A stretch of 64,000 nt of DNA from Pyrocephalus nanus (Eukaryota > Chordata > Aves > Passeriformes > Tyrannidae): NCBI GenBank assembly GCA_038380795.1, contig CM076264.1, forward strand, positions 3,908,001-3,972,000, given 5' to 3'. Position 1 is the first letter of the stretch, and each line of letters begins with the position of its first letter. The notes below the pieces were generated by a model that worked only from the letters and a program-made list of their open reading frames with translations, did not search any database and had not been told where the DNA came from. This document shows, piece by piece, positions 36,701-51,018 of the stretch. Position numbers and translations under genes: made by a program.

Positions 36701-39700
36701 TCAGAATTTGCCAGTGATGGAAGGAAATTTTCAGACCTTTCTCATTCTACAGTGGGGCAACTTCATGCATCTTTTGGCATGTTCCAGTGCTCCGAGAAAA
36801 ATAGCACTTCTGAATTTTCAGGGCATTTATTTTGGATTTCCACCCCCTCCTCCCTTGCCCTGTGGGTGCTGTGCAGTGCAGCCAGAGCCAGGGGCAATGG
36901 AGAGCTGTAATTTTGTTGAAGCGTTGCAGTGTTGAGAACATACTCCTCGAGGGTCCCACGTTACTCGAGTTTTACTTTGGAGAATGTGACAGGATGGGCA
37001 ATTTGCTGTCTTTGTGAGTGGGAACGCAGCAGCACGTGGGCAGAATCATCACCCCCAGATGTTAAGAGGTGTATGTGTAGGCAGCAGGTTTCCTTGCCAG
37101 GTTACAAGGTATCAGAGCACTTGGGAATTGTTTAAGTTGACAGACTCTCTCTGACTAATTCTGAATGTGTTGCCTAACCATTATAGGTATGAGAGGTGTT
37201 GACAAAAAAACAAGGCAATATTTATAATAATGAACACCAACTCCAAACTTTTTAGCCTCTTGGTTTTTTTCTTCCAACTTCCCCCCTGCCCTTCACAGCT
37301 TTTCTTTGTGCTGTTGTTGGACACATCCTGAGAAATTTGTCTCAATAGTCAACTTTTGTAGATGGTTTTGAGGTGTGCTGGCACTGACATCTCCAAAGCT
37401 GTCCAGGGCACTTCAACACAACCCTCCTCTGGCAGTGCTGGGAGCGGTGCTGGGGATCAGATCTGAGCAAAGGCAGCTCAGGTTTCCTGGTGCCAACTGA
37501 TATTTATGGGGATCCAGAAAATAAACCACATTTGCCCAGAATGTTGTAGCCTGTTCCAACTGCAAGTAAAGGGGTTGGGAACCTGAATCCCTCATCTGTC
37601 ACAGCTGCCGGAGGTAGAGCGTGGCTGGGACAAAGCCAAGCTGTGAGCTAAGGAGAGGAGAGGTTTAGTGAGAATGGGCATTGATGGAAATCCACTGAGG
37701 GGAATAGAAGTGGACTTGCAGCAGGTTTGAATCAGTAGGAAAGCTTTCTGGTCACCTCCTTTGACCACAGAGTGTGAGGCTTCACTGTGTTTCTCCTTTT
37801 CGTATCATGAGGCATCTCATGTTGAAGAGTTACACTCCACAGCAGAGTAGAAAACACACAGAAAAATATGTACTAGGGTTATACACACACCACTACTGCT
37901 GGCACTGATGAGTTGAAACTATTAGCAGGTTTTTACTTTTCTGTAAATGTTTGCATTGTGATAAACAGTTTGATTTTGGGTACACACCACTCTTCAGCAA
38001 GTGTAGTCCCACCTAAATATGCTTTTTGGTGTGAGTCAGGGCTGTGTCCCAGAGCCAGGACCTAAACCTGCCTCAGGTCCTAACGGGCCTGAATTGACAA
38101 CCCTCAGGCACTCACTTTATCGCCATCTTGGTAGGATAGAGAACTGCTTTTTATTTTTACCAACTCTGTTACCTCAAATAATCAAAATGTAGAACTTCAC
38201 AATGACTCCTCAGTGATAAAAGGACTTTGACTCATGTCCTTTGAGAGGGGTGAGTTCAGAACATCAAGCAGTGGTGTGCAGTTTCACAAGTGCAGTCCTT
38301 GGAAAGTAGCACAGAATTCCTTGCACGAATATGCAGGCTTGCTTTTGAATGTTACACTTAAAACTCACTGTGGATTATTTTCACTTATGACTCTAAGCTT
38401 TGACAATGCTTTTTTTTAAATCTGATTTATCTGATATGGGAAAAGAGGATAACTTTGCCAGTGTAGATTGCATATGCAAACAGGAAGGGAAATTGCCTAT
38501 GGAGCCTTCATGCTTCAAGTGCATTGTGTGATTCTTTTTACATTCAGCCACGAACACTTTCCGTGGCAATACTCCACTCCTTTTGTTTTATGGTATCAAA
38601 TGAAGGCTGGGACATTAAAAGCAGGGCATGAGAGAAATGAAAAATGTCAGTAAAAGCAGCTGATGAAAACCTTATTAAGCAGCTATGCATGTCAGGCTGT
38701 GCTCCTTCTGCAATGTATATGTTGGTAATAACAGCTCTGAATTCTATGGGGGCCTGTAAGTAATGAACAAAATTGGTCAAGCAAAAAAAAAAGGAGTTAC
38801 TGGAAACTTGAGTGCTGTTGAGTCCCATAATATGCAAACTGTACATCTGCATGAAATGAGCCTGTGCCCTGCTGATAGCTTTTATATTGTTCCCCTTGTA
38901 TACATCAATTTGTTTGCTGGGCTGAGTTTACTGCAGTGAATGTTTTACGGTGAGAATTATGTCCCCAGATTCCATAAGTAGCCAAGTGTTCACTGTCAGC
39001 ATCAATAACAAGGCAAAATGTAAAACTGAACAGGACAGACAGTGTCTCCAAGGAGAAAGTTGCCCTCTTACCTAGAGTGGAAGGTTTCTGGTGTTAATGT
39101 ATCCTTCCCAGTGGAGGAACGAAATAATGAGGGGAGGGAATGATCAAAGCATTGCAAATACCATGTGAAGGAAGCTAGAGTGTGAAGAGTCAGGCTGTAC
39201 AAAAGACAAGAAAAGAAGAAAAACAAAACCACTGACAAACTACTCCTTTGCCTAGAAAGACAGAAACTAAAGAGGAGAGGATAGAGTCTGAAACTGGTAA
39301 AGAAACAAAACCTGATGACTCGGAGCAAAAATTGCTCAGAAGTTGTACTGTACCAGAGTACCAAGAACTACTTCCTTGAAACTCTTAGAATCAAGAATAA
39401 AAGCAAAAAAAAACCTGTGCTGAGGCAGCTTTTGAGGTGGGGATGTGCATGTTTTACTAGGAAAGCCTCAGGCTCTTTCTTGGTATTCTGTCAGAAAAAG
39501 GTGGCTGATCTGAGGGAGCTGCCTTGAGTAAACCTGAGGATAGGAAACTGGGGGAAATCATAAAACTAGAGAAGTGAAAAACTGAGTATTTCCTTGCCTG
39601 TAGGAACATGGAATAGTAGAAGGGTGGACAGAGAGAGTGTGATGTGATATTACAGTTGAGAATTAATACATTTATCTCTTTTGAAACATGAACAGGTCTT

Positions 39701-42363
39701 AAAGAAAATGATACATTAGCAAATCAGAACAAACTTTAATTCATTAGTTAAGTTGAAATCAGACTAACATTTGAATGTAGCTGTTAGCTTTCTGTGCACC
39801 TCTGCATTTGGAGTAGACTGGGAGTTTATATTCAAGTGTCAGCTGATCACGTGAGACGTGAGGAAGGGCTGCTCTTGTGTGGGATTCGCTCACCTGCTGT
39901 TGGAAAATTACCCAAGATCTTCCTGTGGTTCGTGGAGAGAGCCTGGACAGCTCCATCCCATTTATCTTACAGTGTCAAGATCCTCTTTGCTCCTTAAAGC
40001 ACGAGCTGGAGCTCAGGTCTTTATACAGCCAGAGTGGTTTGTGAAAGGCAGTTTCACATTCTTCTGAGTACTGATACAGTGAGGAAATAATGCCATAAAA
40101 GCTCATAATAAAAAGGTCCATTACCTTCTCTTGGTACTAAAGTTTTAATTTGTTAGGCTCACAGGCACTGGGATGGGAGACTGGAGAGCAGTGTAAATGG
40201 ATACCAGTCCAGGAACAGCCCACGGAAAAATACACAGTAAAATAATGATTTTTTGAATATATTTTTGGACAGAGTATCCTCAACCTGAAGCACATTTTTA
40301 CAGCCCATGATGAATGAGGTGAACATACAGAGTTTAATGTTTTCCAGCAGATGAGTTAGAGATGATTGACCAGGGTGACACACAGGTCAGCTGGGAGTAA
40401 AGCAGAGGGTGAGAGCAGAAACAGGATAAGCTGGTACAGGAGGACATCAGGATGGCAGAAATAGGGCAGAAGTTTGGGACTGGAAACAAAATTGTTTGTT
40501 TAGGGAGCAGAGGTTGAAGAGCCTGAATTCTGTGGTGTCATATCTGAGATACGTACCAAGGCACTCTGGGAAAATTGGTGACATTTCAGGTGAAATGTGC
40601 AGCAGCAGAAAGGCAAGAACTTTGATGCTCTCTTCACCATGTGTCTTTAATATCTGCAGTGGGTGGTGCTTTGACTTAAAGTATTTTTGGAAGTTAAATC
40701 TTCAGTTTTCAGCTCCAAACCCCTTAAAAACTCGCAACAGATATCCAAAAGCGGCCCCAAAGGAGTAAATGTGCTTTGACATATTTCTTTGTTCTTTTAA
40801 AGTAAATGAAACAATTAGTCCAAATGAAGCACTTCATCACTGAAACCCAGAGGAGTTCCTTGGCTGCTGACAGATCATGAATAATAACAGAGAGTGCAGA
40901 AAAGGGGGAGGAGTCATGAGAGCCCACGGGTGACGAACAAAAGCCAATTTCAAAGGCTCTTGAGCTGGGTTAACTCGTTCTGAAGTGTTCAGGTTCTACT
41001 TCAGAGTGTCCAGTGAGCCAAAAGTGTTACAGTGGGTTCTATGAGCTTCTGCAAAGCACTTCATCTACTCATTTCTATCATAAATAACTGACTGTTCTCC
41101 AGTTTCATATAAAATGTGGTCAGTGGAGATCTTTATAATATTTGTTATTTATATATATATATTTATAATATTTATGATAAGAAAGTGTATTCACTTGTAA
41201 ATGTAGCTTGAATCATATAAGGAAAACCTGAGCTTTCTGCTTTCTGTTAAGCCTGTTTATTTATTTTATTTCACAATCATCTTGCCCATCTCCACCACAT
41301 TTTTCTGTTCCAGCTTTTCCTAATTTCTAATTTTAGAAGTCTGTACATTTTAAGCAAGTTGTTAAACCAGGTCTAGTTCCGTGAGATGCAGCATCACAGG
41401 TGATTTTCCAGGTGCCAGGACATTTACCCTCACCATTATTTTGCCTGGAGTAGGAGGGCTCTCTGGCTGACTCTCACTTGTGGGGAATCAGGTCCCAGAC
41501 ATATTAACAGCTACACCCCAGCTCAAGTGTGTACCACTAGGGATTGTCTTCAACCCCAATAAACTTCCTGTTATTTCCTATCTTAAAATCTCTGCTAAGT
41601 AATAAAATTTTTTTAAAAAGGGAGGGGAAAAAAAAAAAAGGTTTGAGGTCACACTGCAGCTGCAGCCTCACTGAGAATTTGGACGGGAAACACAATCTAA
41701 TCTATACAAAAATAACACCTAGGAAGGACATATTAATAATTTTTTGGACATGAAAGAATATTTTAAAAGCCCCACAGTTTCTGCAGTTTAATAATATCTG
41801 AGAGTAGTGGGTACTTTGGCAAACAGAAGGATGCTTTTTGGGAAGCTGGTAACAAGTAGCCAAGTGGTCCCATGCTTATTTATAGTTGAGGTGATTGACT
41901 CGTATTTTGGAGCAAAATTTTATAAATTAACAAGATAATTTCTTTTTGAAGTAGAATCCCCACCAATTAAATTGATTTTCAAATGAAGAAAGTTCTGCAA
42001 TTCTTGACGTTAAAAAATTATTTTTGTAATTATTATATGTATTTCTCTCTGTGTTTCTCCTCTGTAGCCATCACTGGTAATTGTGAACAGTGATTGCCCC
42101 TGAGGTAAAGTGGGAGGGAAATAGGCAAAAAAAGGGGGAAAGAAGGGGAAATCTGTAAGTGAAAGACTTCTTAAAGTGCTAAAACAAAAATGTGAAAGAC
42201 TTGGGAATGGGGAAGGAAAGCCTGAAATGAATTGCAAGAGGGAGAAACAGGGTGGAAATTATTAATGAAATTGCTTTCCAGCTGTTCTCCCATTTTCTCT
42301 CAGCAAACCACAATACCAGATTGTCAGCATAGTTCTAGTGTCTCTCCCACAATTCCATTTCAG
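33771..42363. other. Intergenic or intronic DNA, no secure gene
   Basis: AT-rich unique DNA with many TAAT/ATTA cores between 35,590 and 36,310, an AT microsatellite near 34,776-34,800 and another at 41,131-41,174 in which TTTATAATATTT occurs twice. No recognisable exon, RNA gene or transposon was seen. Confidence 0.5.
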
Positions 42364-42566
42364 GGCTATGCAAGAGAGATTCCAATTTGTATTTACTTCT
42401 TAAGACTTACAAATGCGCCTTTTCCCAATAAACAGAGAATCAATGATGCACTTCATTGTTTCTTTCAGGTTTCTCAGCAGCAAGATTGGCCTCTTTACAC
42501 TGGAAGACCTCTGTCTGTGGTGTTTGTAGTTCCACCCCTTTTTGACAAGCCGAGTGAAATATATCG
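42364..42566 (+). CDS. Candidate coding exon of an unrecognised gene
   Basis: A pyrimidine-rich tract ending TCCATTTCAG (to 42,363) is followed by 203 bases open in one frame, ending at a consensus donor CG|GTAAGT. The 67 complete codons include NAPFPNKQRINDALHCFFQ and PLSVVFVVPPLFDKPSEIY. A second acceptor at 42,467-42,468 would give a shorter 98-base exon in the same frame. The exon leaves two bases of a codon, and the next good exon candidate at 45,375 completes that codon in frame. I do not recognise the protein. An open segment of this length with splice sites can arise by chance in a window this size, so this is a lead, not a gene call. It could also be an exon of a long non-coding RNA. 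Confidence 0.25.
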
Positions 42567-42606
42567 GTAAGTAACAGGATTTTGATAAAAATAAGATTGT
42601 ATGCAG

Positions 42607-42668
42607 TTGGGAATTACTGAATAAGTGAATTTACAGGTTGGGAGTTATTGAATAAATGAATTTACAGG
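42607..42668. repeat. 31-bp tandem duplication
   Basis: TTGGGAATTACTGAATAAGT and the 11 bases after it (42,607-42,637) are repeated with three changes at 42,638-42,668. The repeat lies just after the candidate splice donor at 42,567. It is a simple local duplication. Confidence 0.85.
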
Positions 42669-45600
42669 TCAGTTTGAACAAACTGATAGTAGTCTGTGAC
42701 TACTGTGACTAATAGTAGTCAAGGATTAACAGATTAATAACGTAACATTCGTAACATTTATATGCTAACAGATGAAAACATGAACTAGGTACTGTTCTGC
42801 TCATAAATGCATTATTTCCTGTGTAATATTTTTGCAGTAGAATAGAGAGTAGCTTTATGTTGAGCCAGGGTTCTGACTGGGAGAACTCCCACTGGGAACA
42901 CACTGAGTGCAAGGCCATCCTACCACGTTCTCAGTAGCAGCAAGGATAATGTGATCAAATTATTTCATCTTCTGCTCAAAAATACCTTTCAGATAGTGTT
43001 TGGGTTCTGATCCTGCAGAGGTTGAACAACTTGGATAATTGTGACCATTGCCCGTGACCAGGGAAGTCAATTTTAATCCTGCCTATTTGGCATGAAGGAA
43101 ATAGTGTAACAATACACATAAATGTTTAATTTCCAAATGGTCTGATTTAATGAAGTCAAAGTGGCATCTTTAAAGATTCATTAAAAAGAGGAGCCCAGCT
43201 CAGTTATGTGAGTGCTCATCAGAATAACTGCTCTGAAATCAGGAGCAGGGGCTTTTGTTTGTCATTACGCCATAGCAGGTGTGAGAGACTGGACTTGAGT
43301 CCTACCATGATTTGGGACATTTTGTCTCTGCTGTTCATGCAGCACTACATGTTTTTAGTGCAATGCTTCTCAGAAGGTGAGAGGGAAAGGAACAGTGCAG
43401 ACCCATAAGGTGAAGTATTTTAATGTCCTATATGGCATGTTCCTGCACTGTCTTTATTACCTGGTTATGATAACAACAAAATTGTTGGGCTCTTCAGATA
43501 ATAATCTGTTTAAAGCTCTTGGAAAGTGCCTGTTTTTATCAGCATTAATTGCTTCCAGTGGGACTAAGCATTAGTAAAGGTAAATAACTCTTCATATCAC
43601 CAGGGAATGATTAGAACAAAGTGCAAAGGAAAGAGAAGCAGAATGAAAATTGTTCTTATTAGTCTTGTAGTAGCTAAGGAGGAGATCTTTTTTTTTTCCC
43701 ATTTTTTTCTGTTAGTAATTATGTTTACAAATGTAGGTGGACTATACTGTGTCCAAGCTCTGAGAAAGAATAAGGAAAGAGGAAAACACTGCTGTAAAGA
43801 ACCAGAAAAATAGAATAGTTTTTATGAGAGACCTCAGCAGTTATTCTTTTACTGGAATCATTAAATCTTCCTGTAACTAAGTGAAAAGCTTGTAGTAGTG
43901 TTCCTATGCCCATCTCTGCAGGAATTCCTTGAGTATTTTGTTTACTATGCAGAGGTATAGCTTGAGTTGGCCAATGGTAAGAGACCATCCTTGGTTTATT
44001 TTTCCTTGGGGACTTCTACACCACACAGGCTTTTTCTTTGACCTTTTTTCTTTACATTTTCTTCTGAGGACAAGAGGTTGGAGTCTGTGGGATAACCAGA
44101 AATACCCACCCTGGCTCTGGAGAAAACCTAGCCTGCTTTTGAGCACCAGAAGTACTGAACATCTGGGGATCATTTGGAACTGTAGCTGCTCCCTCGCTAT
44201 GGAAGACATGAAAGAAGCAGTTAATGTTTCTTTTCTGGGTAAGGAATTGATCTTTATCACCACTTTCCCTAAACTGTATTAATAACAATCACCAGGGACA
44301 GGAGAAGTACTGCATACTTTAAAGGCAGCAGGAGCTGCCCCAGGTCATGGAAGTAAAGGAGGAATTTGAATCTTTTACTTGTTTTCTATCCAGAAGCATG
44401 AACCTCTTTTGTTGGAAATACTTTTTGTGTGAAGTTTGACTGCAGCTTCTAAGGATATGTAAAAATAAATCAAGTTAACAACAAGGAGAGGGAAAAAAGT
44501 CCCTCCTGTGAGGCCTCAAAAAATTCTTTCTCTACCAAAAAGAACTGTAAATGTTTTTGGGGGTTTTTTTCCTGTCAAATGAAAATTTAGGTTCATGCTG
44601 TTAAATTCTTACTGAGAAAAGTGTGAGGTGCTGCTTTTGCTGATGTAGTGGAATAATGCAAGTACTAGTTTAAAATTTTAAAAGTCCCTCTAACGTATGG
44701 AGTGAATTTACCATCTCAACAACATGCTCCACAGGTGTTTATGTGCCTTGGGGATGCTGGCTTAGAAGAACTTTACTTTTCTTAACTTGGGGAATGTAGC
44801 AATGAAAAGATATAAAAAGCAATGCGAGATATTCATGATGGAGGAGATTTTTTAAACTCTCCTTGACTATTTTTATAGGAACTTTTTCTGCACCACTCTG
44901 ACAGGGCAGATTTCCAAGTCTTTGATTTCTTGAGCTTTGCTGCTGTCAGATATTAATGGATGTTACTTGTTGAGTCCCTCATGATGCTTTGAAAGGGTGC
45001 ACTTGTGTGGATAATAAAGGTGCTAGTTCCCTTGTTCACAGATTTTTTTTTTTTTTTTGAGCAGTAGAACTACAAAATCATTGCTTCCCTTATGACAGAA
45101 GCAAGGCCCCCCTATCATACTTCATTCCTTCCAAATGCCTTGCTGCACCTGGAAAGAATGCCAGCATCCCAGCTGATAAAAACTGGGCTTTAGGGAAGTC
45201 AGAGAGGAACAACCACATATAAACCCAACAGCACAAGTTAAGGAGAGGTTCTTATCTGCCACAGACTAATTGGCTGGGGCCTACTGTTTTACATATCAGA
45301 TCTCTCCCTGCTGCTCAGAGAATGTTGAGTGTGCCAGAAATAGTTTGTCCTTATGTGTGTGTATCTGTTCACAGATCACAGGCTGACCCTGCTTCCTCTG
45401 CAGGCCCTTCCTCTGGAAGCATCACCACTGATTTGGAAAGGGTAGGTACCCATCCACACTGCAGTAAACACTGTTTGTAGAGTTAGACACGACACTTACT
45501 CCTCTTTGTTGGGTCACATGTGGGCAAGGGTTCTGCTGAGTGCTCTATTATTCTGGAAATCAGTTTAATGACTGCATGCTATGAAAGTTAAAGCAATTAT

Positions 45601-47579
45601 ATGTAATGCATGGTGATCAATATGACTTCCAAATGTTCACATGGTAATGCATGTCAGATTCCAGCTGGAAAACAAGACAAACCCCTCAAGGTTGCAGGCT
45701 GTGCTTTAGAAGAGCCACATGTTGTAACCTCAGAACCTCAAAATATCAGCTGGTTTCTGTGCACGATCAGAGCAGTGGAATCTGTGCCACATTCTGCCCT
45801 TTATTTCCTGGAATCTGGCTGCAGTAACAATCAGATGTGCACTTCTGCCAAGTGCAGCCAGTGTTTGATCCACATTCAGATCAGGGAATTATCTCTACTT
45901 TTTTCCCCCTCATGGCATATCTCATCCTGACATAATTTTTGTACCGGATATAACAAAGATAGATATGTAAATAAGGAATGACCTTTTCTAAAATTCATCT
46001 GTGGAGGCTCTTATATTGCTTTTAGGTAAAATGAAACCATCTATAGACACCAAATGAGATCAAGGACCATTGTGCTCTCAGACTGGAGGATCTAACCTTT
46101 TGTGAAACATTTAAAATCAAAATACTCTGGACACATGAAAGAAACAGATTTTCACCTTCCTGAAAAGAAGAGCAGAAGTGATCAATCACTGTTGCCAGGA
46201 ACACTTTGCCTTTGTCAGCAGAACCTCTGGAGGAGTCCAGGTAACTTTTATTTCAGTCCTTTAGTGCAGATTTTGTGTCCCACACGTATTTCCTACCCTA
46301 ATTTATGTGTACCTGCTTCTGATGTTTTTATCCACTGCTAGTGCACACAGTGTTCATTTTTTTAAATTATCATGCTGTAGATATAAGTGACCATAATAAA
46401 CTGAGCCTGAGACATTTAGGAACTGCTTCCCTGTCCCTTCTAGCTCATCTTTTCCTTCTCCAGAGGCAATGGCACCCAGGAAAGAGGTAGGTCTAAAAGC
46501 AAGGAGAGCAGCTGCCTTAACTGTCAAGCACTGGTGTGTTTGTATTCATGGGTTATTTACAGTTCAGGCAAGGAAAAGGTCCAAATAAATGCCATTAAAT
46601 AGGAAAAGGACAAGGGGAAAGAGCGGACGAACCAGTCAGAACTTTCCAACTGGATATCTTAGAATTCCTCTCTTTGCATGAGAAATACGCCCTCAGGCCC
46701 TGAAGTTTTAAATTTTATCAAAACGTGTTACCTTTTACTTGATTTTGCTGAGGATTGATTGCAATATTTTTTTAAAAGTTTATATGAAGGGTTTGGATGT
46801 GATTTTTTTTCCTGCACCTACAGGAACATTACCATCATCTGTTCTGAAGCAAATCAGCTTCCTGGGAGCTTTTCCATTATTTGGGTTAGGTTCATGTAAG
46901 CTGTGCAGGAATACTGCCATCAGATAAATAGACCAACAATACTGAAACAAGGCATTTGAATATTACATTGTATATATTGAAATAAAATGGTATGTATGAA
47001 ATTTTATTTAATAGAACATGAATGTGATTTTTAGGTAAGTGTGTCCAACAGGGTGAAGCGAATGCTTGAAAGTTTTTATTTTACTACTCTGCTTATATGG
47101 TGTAGTGGTATAAACTGCTTTTGTTAGTTTAATAACAAGGGTGGGAAGAGATCAAGTACTGGGAGATCAATTTAAAAAGTAGCTCAGAAGAATTAAACAC
47201 AGGAGAGCAACATCGAGATGTCTGGCATTTTATTTCCTTGTAACAAAAATATTGCACATGGATTCATAAAACACAGTTGTTGGGTTTCCTTTTAAGTTAA
47301 GTTTCATGGTTGGTTCTTTCTGTTAAAACCTGTGGTAGGTCAGAATTAGTGCTGGAGATTTCCTTTCCTAACGACCTCAAATATACTGATTTTAAACCCA
47401 AGTATGCGTCTCCTCAGAAAAGAAAGCCAGAGGCTCTTCCAGCAGCATCAACATGACACAGAGATGACACTAAATGAGGTATCTACACTTGTATTAAAAA
47501 CTGCAGCAAGTCCCAACAGGATTGTTCTTAAACTACTGTGAAAACGTATTTAGTGTTCACAGATTAAACATATATGGAG
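42669..47579. other. Unique DNA between candidate exons and the satellite
   Basis: Apart from the exon candidate at 45,375-45,441 I see no gene. A poly-T run lies at about 45,043-45,058. The last 500 bases before the satellite are unique and show no transposon or target-site signature at the junction. Confidence 0.5.
45375..45441 (+). CDS. Candidate second exon joining in frame to 42,364-42,566
   Basis: An acceptor with a T/G-rich tract ending TCTGTTCACAG (to 45,374) and a donor AAAGG|GTAGGT enclose 67 bases. The first base completes the codon left open at 42,566 (CG+A, Arg). The next 22 codons are open (SQADPASSAGPSSGSITTDLE and a final Arg) and the exon ends on a codon boundary. The Ser/Gly/Pro-rich composition suggests a disordered linker if translated. 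One other frame is also open across it, so the phase agreement is only modest evidence. No downstream exon could be chosen confidently: a 43-base segment at 46,444-46,486 has good splice sites, but reads on as LIFSFSRGNGTQER with no further support. Confidence 0.2.
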
Positions 47580-48060
47580 GTAGTCTTAAAAAAACACAGG
47601 GATTACAGAAATGTAAAGGATTTAACCTTTTTTTAAAGAAACCATTTCCTGTCAGTCATGATTTCTGAGTGGTATCTGTGAGATTATAGAAAATAAAAGC
47701 AGTGATTAGGGGAATGGAACAGATTTAATAACTTTTTATTATTTCCTATCAGTGATGATTTCTGAATGACATCATAAAAAAATGCAGTGATTACAAGAAT
47801 GTAACAGATTTTATCATTTTTAAAGAAACACTTTTACTATCAGTCATGAATTCTGAATGTTTCTGTGAAATTATAAAAAAATACAGTGAGTATGGGAATG
47901 GAACAGATTTAATCATCTTTTATTATTTACTATCAGTCAATAATTCTGAATGTTACCTCTGAGAGAATAAATAAAAAAAGGAAGTGATTTTAGGAATTTA
48001 ACAGATATTAACAATTTTTTTTTAAATACCCCATTTATTATCAGTGATGATTTCTGAATG
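47580..48060. repeat. Degenerate left edge of the satellite array
   Basis: The first recognisable piece is a partial monomer (AAAAACACAGGGATTACAGA near 47,588). The next three or four monomers are more diverged and irregular in length than those inside the array, and the A/C-rich tail is absent. Decay at the margin is expected where unequal exchange no longer homogenises copies, and it marks a real array boundary rather than an assembly join. Confidence 0.75.
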
Positions 48061-51018
48061 TTATCTGTGAGAGTATAAAAAAATGCAGTGATTGTGGGAA
48101 TGGAACAGATTTAATCATCTTTTAGCACTTATTCTCAGTCATGAATTCTAAATGGTATCACTGGGATCATTAAAAATAAATTGATTACAGGAATGTAACA
48201 GATTTAAACATTAAAAAAAAACAAACCCACATTTATTATCAGTCATGATTTCTGAATGTTATCTATGAGATTATTAAAAATTTCAAGATTTTATGGGAAT
48301 GTAACAGATTTCATCATCTTTTACTATTTACTCTCAGTGATGATTTCTGAGTGTTATCTGTGAAATTATTAAAACAATCAAGTTTTTATGGGAATGTAAC
48401 AGATTTAATCATATTTTATCACTTACTGACAGTCATGAATTCTAAATGTTTCTGTGAGAGTATAAAAAAAAATAAATTGATTACAGGAATGTAACAGATT
48501 TAAGCATTAAAAAACCCCAAAAAACCCCCCAAAACCCCCATTTATTATCAGTCATGATTTCTGAGCATTACCTGTGAGATTATAAAAAAATTCAAGTTTT
48601 TATGCGAATGTAACAGATTTAATAATTTACCATTTTCTATCAGTGATGATTTCTGAATGTTATCTGTGAGATAATAAAAAAATGCAGTGATTGTGGGAAT
48701 GGAACAGATTTAATCATCTTTTATCACTTACTATTAGTGATGATTTCTGAATGGTATCTGTGGGATCATTAAAAAATACATTGATTACAGAAATGTAACA
48801 GACTTAAACATTAAAAAAAAACCACCAACCCACATTTATTATCAGTCATGATTTCTGAATGTTATCTGTGAAAGTATTTAAAAAATCACGTTTTTATGGG
48901 AATGTAACAGATTTAATTATTTTTAACCATTTACTCTCAGTGATGATTTCTGAACGGTTTCTGTGAGATTATAAAAAAATGCAGTGATTGTGGGAATGGA
49001 ACAGATTTAATCATCTTTTATCACTTCCTATCAGTCATGAATTCTGAAGGTTACCTGCGAGAGTATAAAAAAAATGCAGTGATTACAGGAATGGAACAGA
49101 TTTAAACATTAAAAAAAAATAAAAAAAATTATTATCAGTCATGATTTCTGAATGTTATCTGTGAAATTATTTTAAAAAATCAATTTTTTATGGGAATGCA
49201 ACAGATTTAAGAATTTTTTACTATTTACTATCAGTCATGATTTCTGAACATTATCTGTGAGATTATAAAAAAATGCATTGATTACAAGAATGTAATAGAT
49301 TTATTCATCTTTTATCATTTACTATCAGTCACTAATTCTGGATGTTTCCTCTGAGAGTATAAAAAAATGCAGTGATTATAGGAATTTAAAAGATTTAAAC
49401 ATTAAAAAAAAAACCAAAACCCCATTTATTATCAGTCATGATTTCTGAATGTTATCTGTGGAATTATTAAAAAAAATCAAGTTTTTATGGGAATGTAACA
49501 GATTTCATTATTTTTTACTCAGTGATGATTTCTGAGCATTATCTGTGAGATTATAAAAAAATGCAGCGATTGTGGGAATGGAACAGATTTAAACATTAAA
49601 AAAAAACCCAAACAAAACCCTATTTAGTATCAGTCATGATTTCAGTAAAATTATCTGTGAGATTATTAAAAAATTCATGTTTTTATGGGAATGTAACAGA
49701 TTTAATAATTTACCATTTACTATTAGTGATGATTTCTGAATATTTCTGTGAGATTATTAAAAAATGCAGTGATTGTGAGAATTACAGAAATGTAACAGAC
49801 TTAAACATTAAAAAAAAACAACCCACATTTATTATCAGTCATGATTTCTGAATGTTATCTGTGAAATTATTAAAAAATCACATTTTTATGGGAATGTAAC
49901 AGTTAATAATTTTTTACCATTTACTCTCAGTGATGATTTCTGAATGGTTTCTGTGAGATTATAAAAAAATGCAGCGATTACGGGAATGGAACAGATTTAA
50001 TCATCTTTTATCACTATCAGTGACGATTTCTGAACGGTATCTGTGGGATCATTAAAAAAATGCAGCAATTACGGGAATGGAACAGATATAAACATTAAAA
50101 AAAAAAAAACAAACCAACACCCATTTATTATCAGTCACGATTTGTGAATGTTATCTGTGAGATTATTAAAAAATTCAAGGTATTATGGGAATGTAATAGA
50201 TTTCATAATTTTTCGCCATTTACTCTCGGTGATGATTTCTGAATGTTTCTGTGAAGTTATAAAAAAATGCAGTGATTGTGGGAATGGAACAGATTTAATC
50301 ATCTTTCATCACTTACTGTCAGTCAGGAATTCTGAAGGTTACCTGCGAGAGTATAAAAAAAATGTAGTGATTACAGGAATGGAACAGATTTTAACATTTA
50401 AAAAACAACAAACAAAAAACCATTTATTATCAGTCATGATTCCTGAATGTTATCTGTGAGATTATAAAAAAAAATGCAGTGATTACTAGAATGGAACAGA
50501 TTTAATCATCTTTTATCATTTACTATCAGTCACCAATTCTGGATGTTACTGCTGAGAGTATAAAAAAATGCAGTGATTATAGGAATTTAACAGATTTAAA
50601 CATTAAAAAAACCCCACAAAACCCCATTTATGATCAGTCATGATTTCTGAATGTTATCTGTGAAATTATTAAAAAAAATCAATTTTTTATGGGAATGTAA
50701 CAGATTTCATTATTTTTTACTCAGGGATGATTTCTGAGCATTATCTGTGAGATTATAAAAAAATGCAGTGATTGTGGGAATGGAACAGATTTAATCATCT
50801 TTTATTACTAACTATCAGTCATGAATTCTGAATGTTACCTGTGATAAAATAAATGCATCGATGATGGGAATGGAACAGATTTAAACATTAAAAAAAACAA
50901 ACAAAAAACCATTTATTATCAGTCATGATTTCTGAGCATTATCTGTGAGATTTTTAAAAAATTCAAGTTTTTATAGGAATGTAACAGATTTCATATTTTT
51001 TTACCATTTACTGGCAGT

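Noticed and set aside
43343..43376. Additional coding exon between TTCATGCAG and CAGAAG|GTGAGA
   Set aside because: In the phase required by the 42,364-42,566 exon it meets a stop codon at once, so it does not fit the same transcript.
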